A stretch of 6,727 nucleotides of DNA from Solirubrobacterales bacterium (GTDB lineage Bacteria > Actinomycetota > Thermoleophilia > Solirubrobacterales > Solirubrobacteraceae). The position numbers and the translations under genes were made by a program. Below, piece by piece: positions 6,187 to 6,727 of the stretch. The stretch spans positions 4,277-11,003 of the forward strand of contig PLBZ01000096.1 in NCBI GenBank assembly GCA_003134675.1. The letters are read 5' to 3'. Under the pieces are notes generated by a model. That model was not told the DNA's origin, did not search any database, and worked only from the letters and a program-made list of their open reading frames with translations. Position 1 is the first letter of the stretch, and every line of letters starts with the position of its first letter.

Positions 6187-6260
6187 GCCCCCGTAGCTCA
6201 GCCGGATAGAGCATCGGACTTCTAATCCGAGGGTCGCTGGTTCGAATCCAGCCGGGGGCA
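6187..6260 (+). tRNA. tRNA-Arg (anticodon TCT)
   Basis: The full 74-nt cloverleaf can be drawn. The acceptor stem is GCCCCCG/CGGGGGC with 7 perfect pairs. The D arm is GCTC/GAGC with a 9-nt loop, and the anticodon arm is TCGGA-CTTCTAA-TCCGA with TCT at 6221-6223, reading AGA. The variable loop is GGGTC, the T arm is GCTGG-TTCGAAT-CCAGC, and the discriminator is A at 6260. CCA is not encoded, since TCG follows. AGA is expected to be a rare codon in such a GC-rich genome. The gene is divergent from the DsbA-VKOR operon and ends 3 nt before the methyltransferase start. Confidence 0.97.
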
Positions 6261-6270
6261 TCGATGCCCC
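6255..6270. repeat. Perfect 16-bp palindrome joining the tRNA 3' end and the methyltransferase start codon
   Basis: GGGGCATCGATGCCCC reads the same on both strands. Its left half is the 3' acceptor strand plus discriminator of tRNA-Arg; its right half contains the ATG (6264-6266) and codon 2 of the methyltransferase. In RNA it could form a 6-bp hairpin with a UCGA loop, competing with the tRNA acceptor stem for the same G-run. As DNA it could be an operator. No T-run follows, so it is not a standard terminator. Confidence 0.6.
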
Positions 6271-6727
6271 AGAGCCCACGCCAGCCGATTCTCGACGAGG
6301 TTCTGCTCGGTGACAATCTCGATTTGCTTGCCCGCTTTGTTGGTGAGGCCTTTCAGCTGATCTACATCGATCCGCCCTTTAATACGGGCAAGTCGCAGAC
6401 CCGTAAGACGCTCGAGACAGTGCCGGATGGGGACGGTGACAGGACGGGCTTCCAGGGTCGCCGCTACAAGACGCGCCTGCTCGAGGAGTCCTCCTACCGC
6501 GACTCATTCGCGGACTATCTCGCGTTCCTCGCGCCGCGCCTGGAGGAGGCGCACCGGCTCTTGGCGTCCACGGGCACTTTCTACTTCCACATCGACTATC
6601 GCGAGGCGCACTACTGCAAGCTGCTGCTGGATGAGATCTTCGGGCGCGAGTGCTTTCTCAACGAGATCATCTGGGCATACGACTACGGAGCCCGCTCGAA
6701 GCGGCGCTGGCCGGCCAAGCACGACAC
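6264..6727 (+). CDS. Site-specific DNA methyltransferase, beta class (N-terminal part, runs off the window)
   Basis: 154 codons are visible with no stop before the window edge. It opens ILDEVLLGDNLDLLARF, then QLIYIDPPFNTGKS with the catalytic DPPF motif at 36-39, which in amino-methyltransferases holds the target base for transfer of a methyl group from S-adenosylmethionine. Next come SYRDSFADYLAFLAPRLEEAHRLL, GTFYFHIDYREAHYCKLLLDEIFG, and FLNEIIWAYDYG. DPPF near the N-terminus, with the cofactor-binding FxGxG motif not yet reached, defines the beta (N6-adenine or N4-cytosine) class shared with type III Mod proteins. The insertion at about 43-75 (SQTRKTLETVPDGDGDRTGF) is not part of the core motifs I know. 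The ATG at 6264 is 3 nt after the tRNA; the only SD-like run, GGGGG (6254-6258), lies inside the tRNA. Whether a restriction gene follows cannot be seen. Confidence 0.88.
   Translation, partial: MPQSPRQPILDEVLLGDNLDLLARFVGEAFQLIYIDPPFNTGKSQTRKTLETVPDGDGDRTGFQGRRYKTRLLEESSYRDSFADYLAFLAPRLEEAHRLLASTGTFYFHIDYREAHYCKLLLDEIFGRECFLNEIIWAYDYGARSKRRWPAKHD

Noticed and set aside
6187..6270. tRNA 3' end as an integration (att) site with the methyltransferase as island cargo
   Set aside because: I found no second copy of the tRNA 3' segment and no integrase or transposase in the window. Island cargo beyond the right edge cannot be excluded.
1..6727. A defence island, suggested by a NERD-like fragment at one end and a DNA methyltransferase at the other
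   Set aside because: Everything between them is housekeeping, signalling or metabolism, and the two are more than 6 kb apart. Nothing links them.

Overview
The window is GC-rich bacterial chromosome. GTG starts are common, at least two genes lack a visible Shine-Dalgarno (SD) sequence, and the VKOR/DsbA pair, the crotonase/VOC pair and the tRNA-adjacent methyltransferase look actinobacterial. A Thermoleophilia/Solirubrobacter-like lineage is my best guess, from general resemblance only. No insertion sequence, CRISPR array or prophage is visible, so this is mostly core-type sequence with a few odd junctions.

Layout. (1) Positions 1-277, minus strand: a broken C-terminal piece of what looks like a nuclease-related (NERD-type) protein, cut by a one-base frameshift near 66-67. 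(2) Positions 289-399: a candidate promoter and a perfect 12-bp inverted repeat (335-346/367-378) ahead of a plus-strand gene pair. That pair is a crotonase-fold acyl-CoA enzyme (399-1187) and a two-module VOC/glyoxalase-like protein (1247-1963), with a hairpin terminator candidate over the VOC stop codon. (3) Positions 1964-2203: a convergent gap with no convincing gene. (4) Minus-strand block, in transcription order: DsbA-like membrane-anchored thioredoxin (6111-5287), VKOR-family quinone-linked oxidase (5279-4788), a 104-nt gap with GC-rich hairpins, PAS-GGDEF-EAL cyclic-di-GMP protein (4683-2869), and rpiA (2911-2204), whose start lies inside the 3' end of the preceding gene. (5) Divergently, tRNA-Arg(TCT) at 6187-6260, followed 3 nt later by the start of a beta-class DNA methyltransferase running off the window edge.

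How they work together. DsbA and VKOR should form one disulfide-making relay: the thioredoxin oxidises exported proteins and VKOR re-oxidises it with quinone. The PAS-GGDEF-EAL protein keeps its cyclase motif and inhibitory site, but its EAL domain has lost two of eight catalytic residues, so it is probably a sensor cyclase rather than a bifunctional enzyme. The crotonase lacks both hydratase glutamates and carries an acid at the position used by enoyl-CoA isomerases.

The most unusual spot is 6255-6270. A perfect 16-bp palindrome joins the tRNA 3' acceptor strand to the methyltransferase start codon, so the same G-run could pair either with the tRNA 5' end or with the first codons of the methyltransferase.
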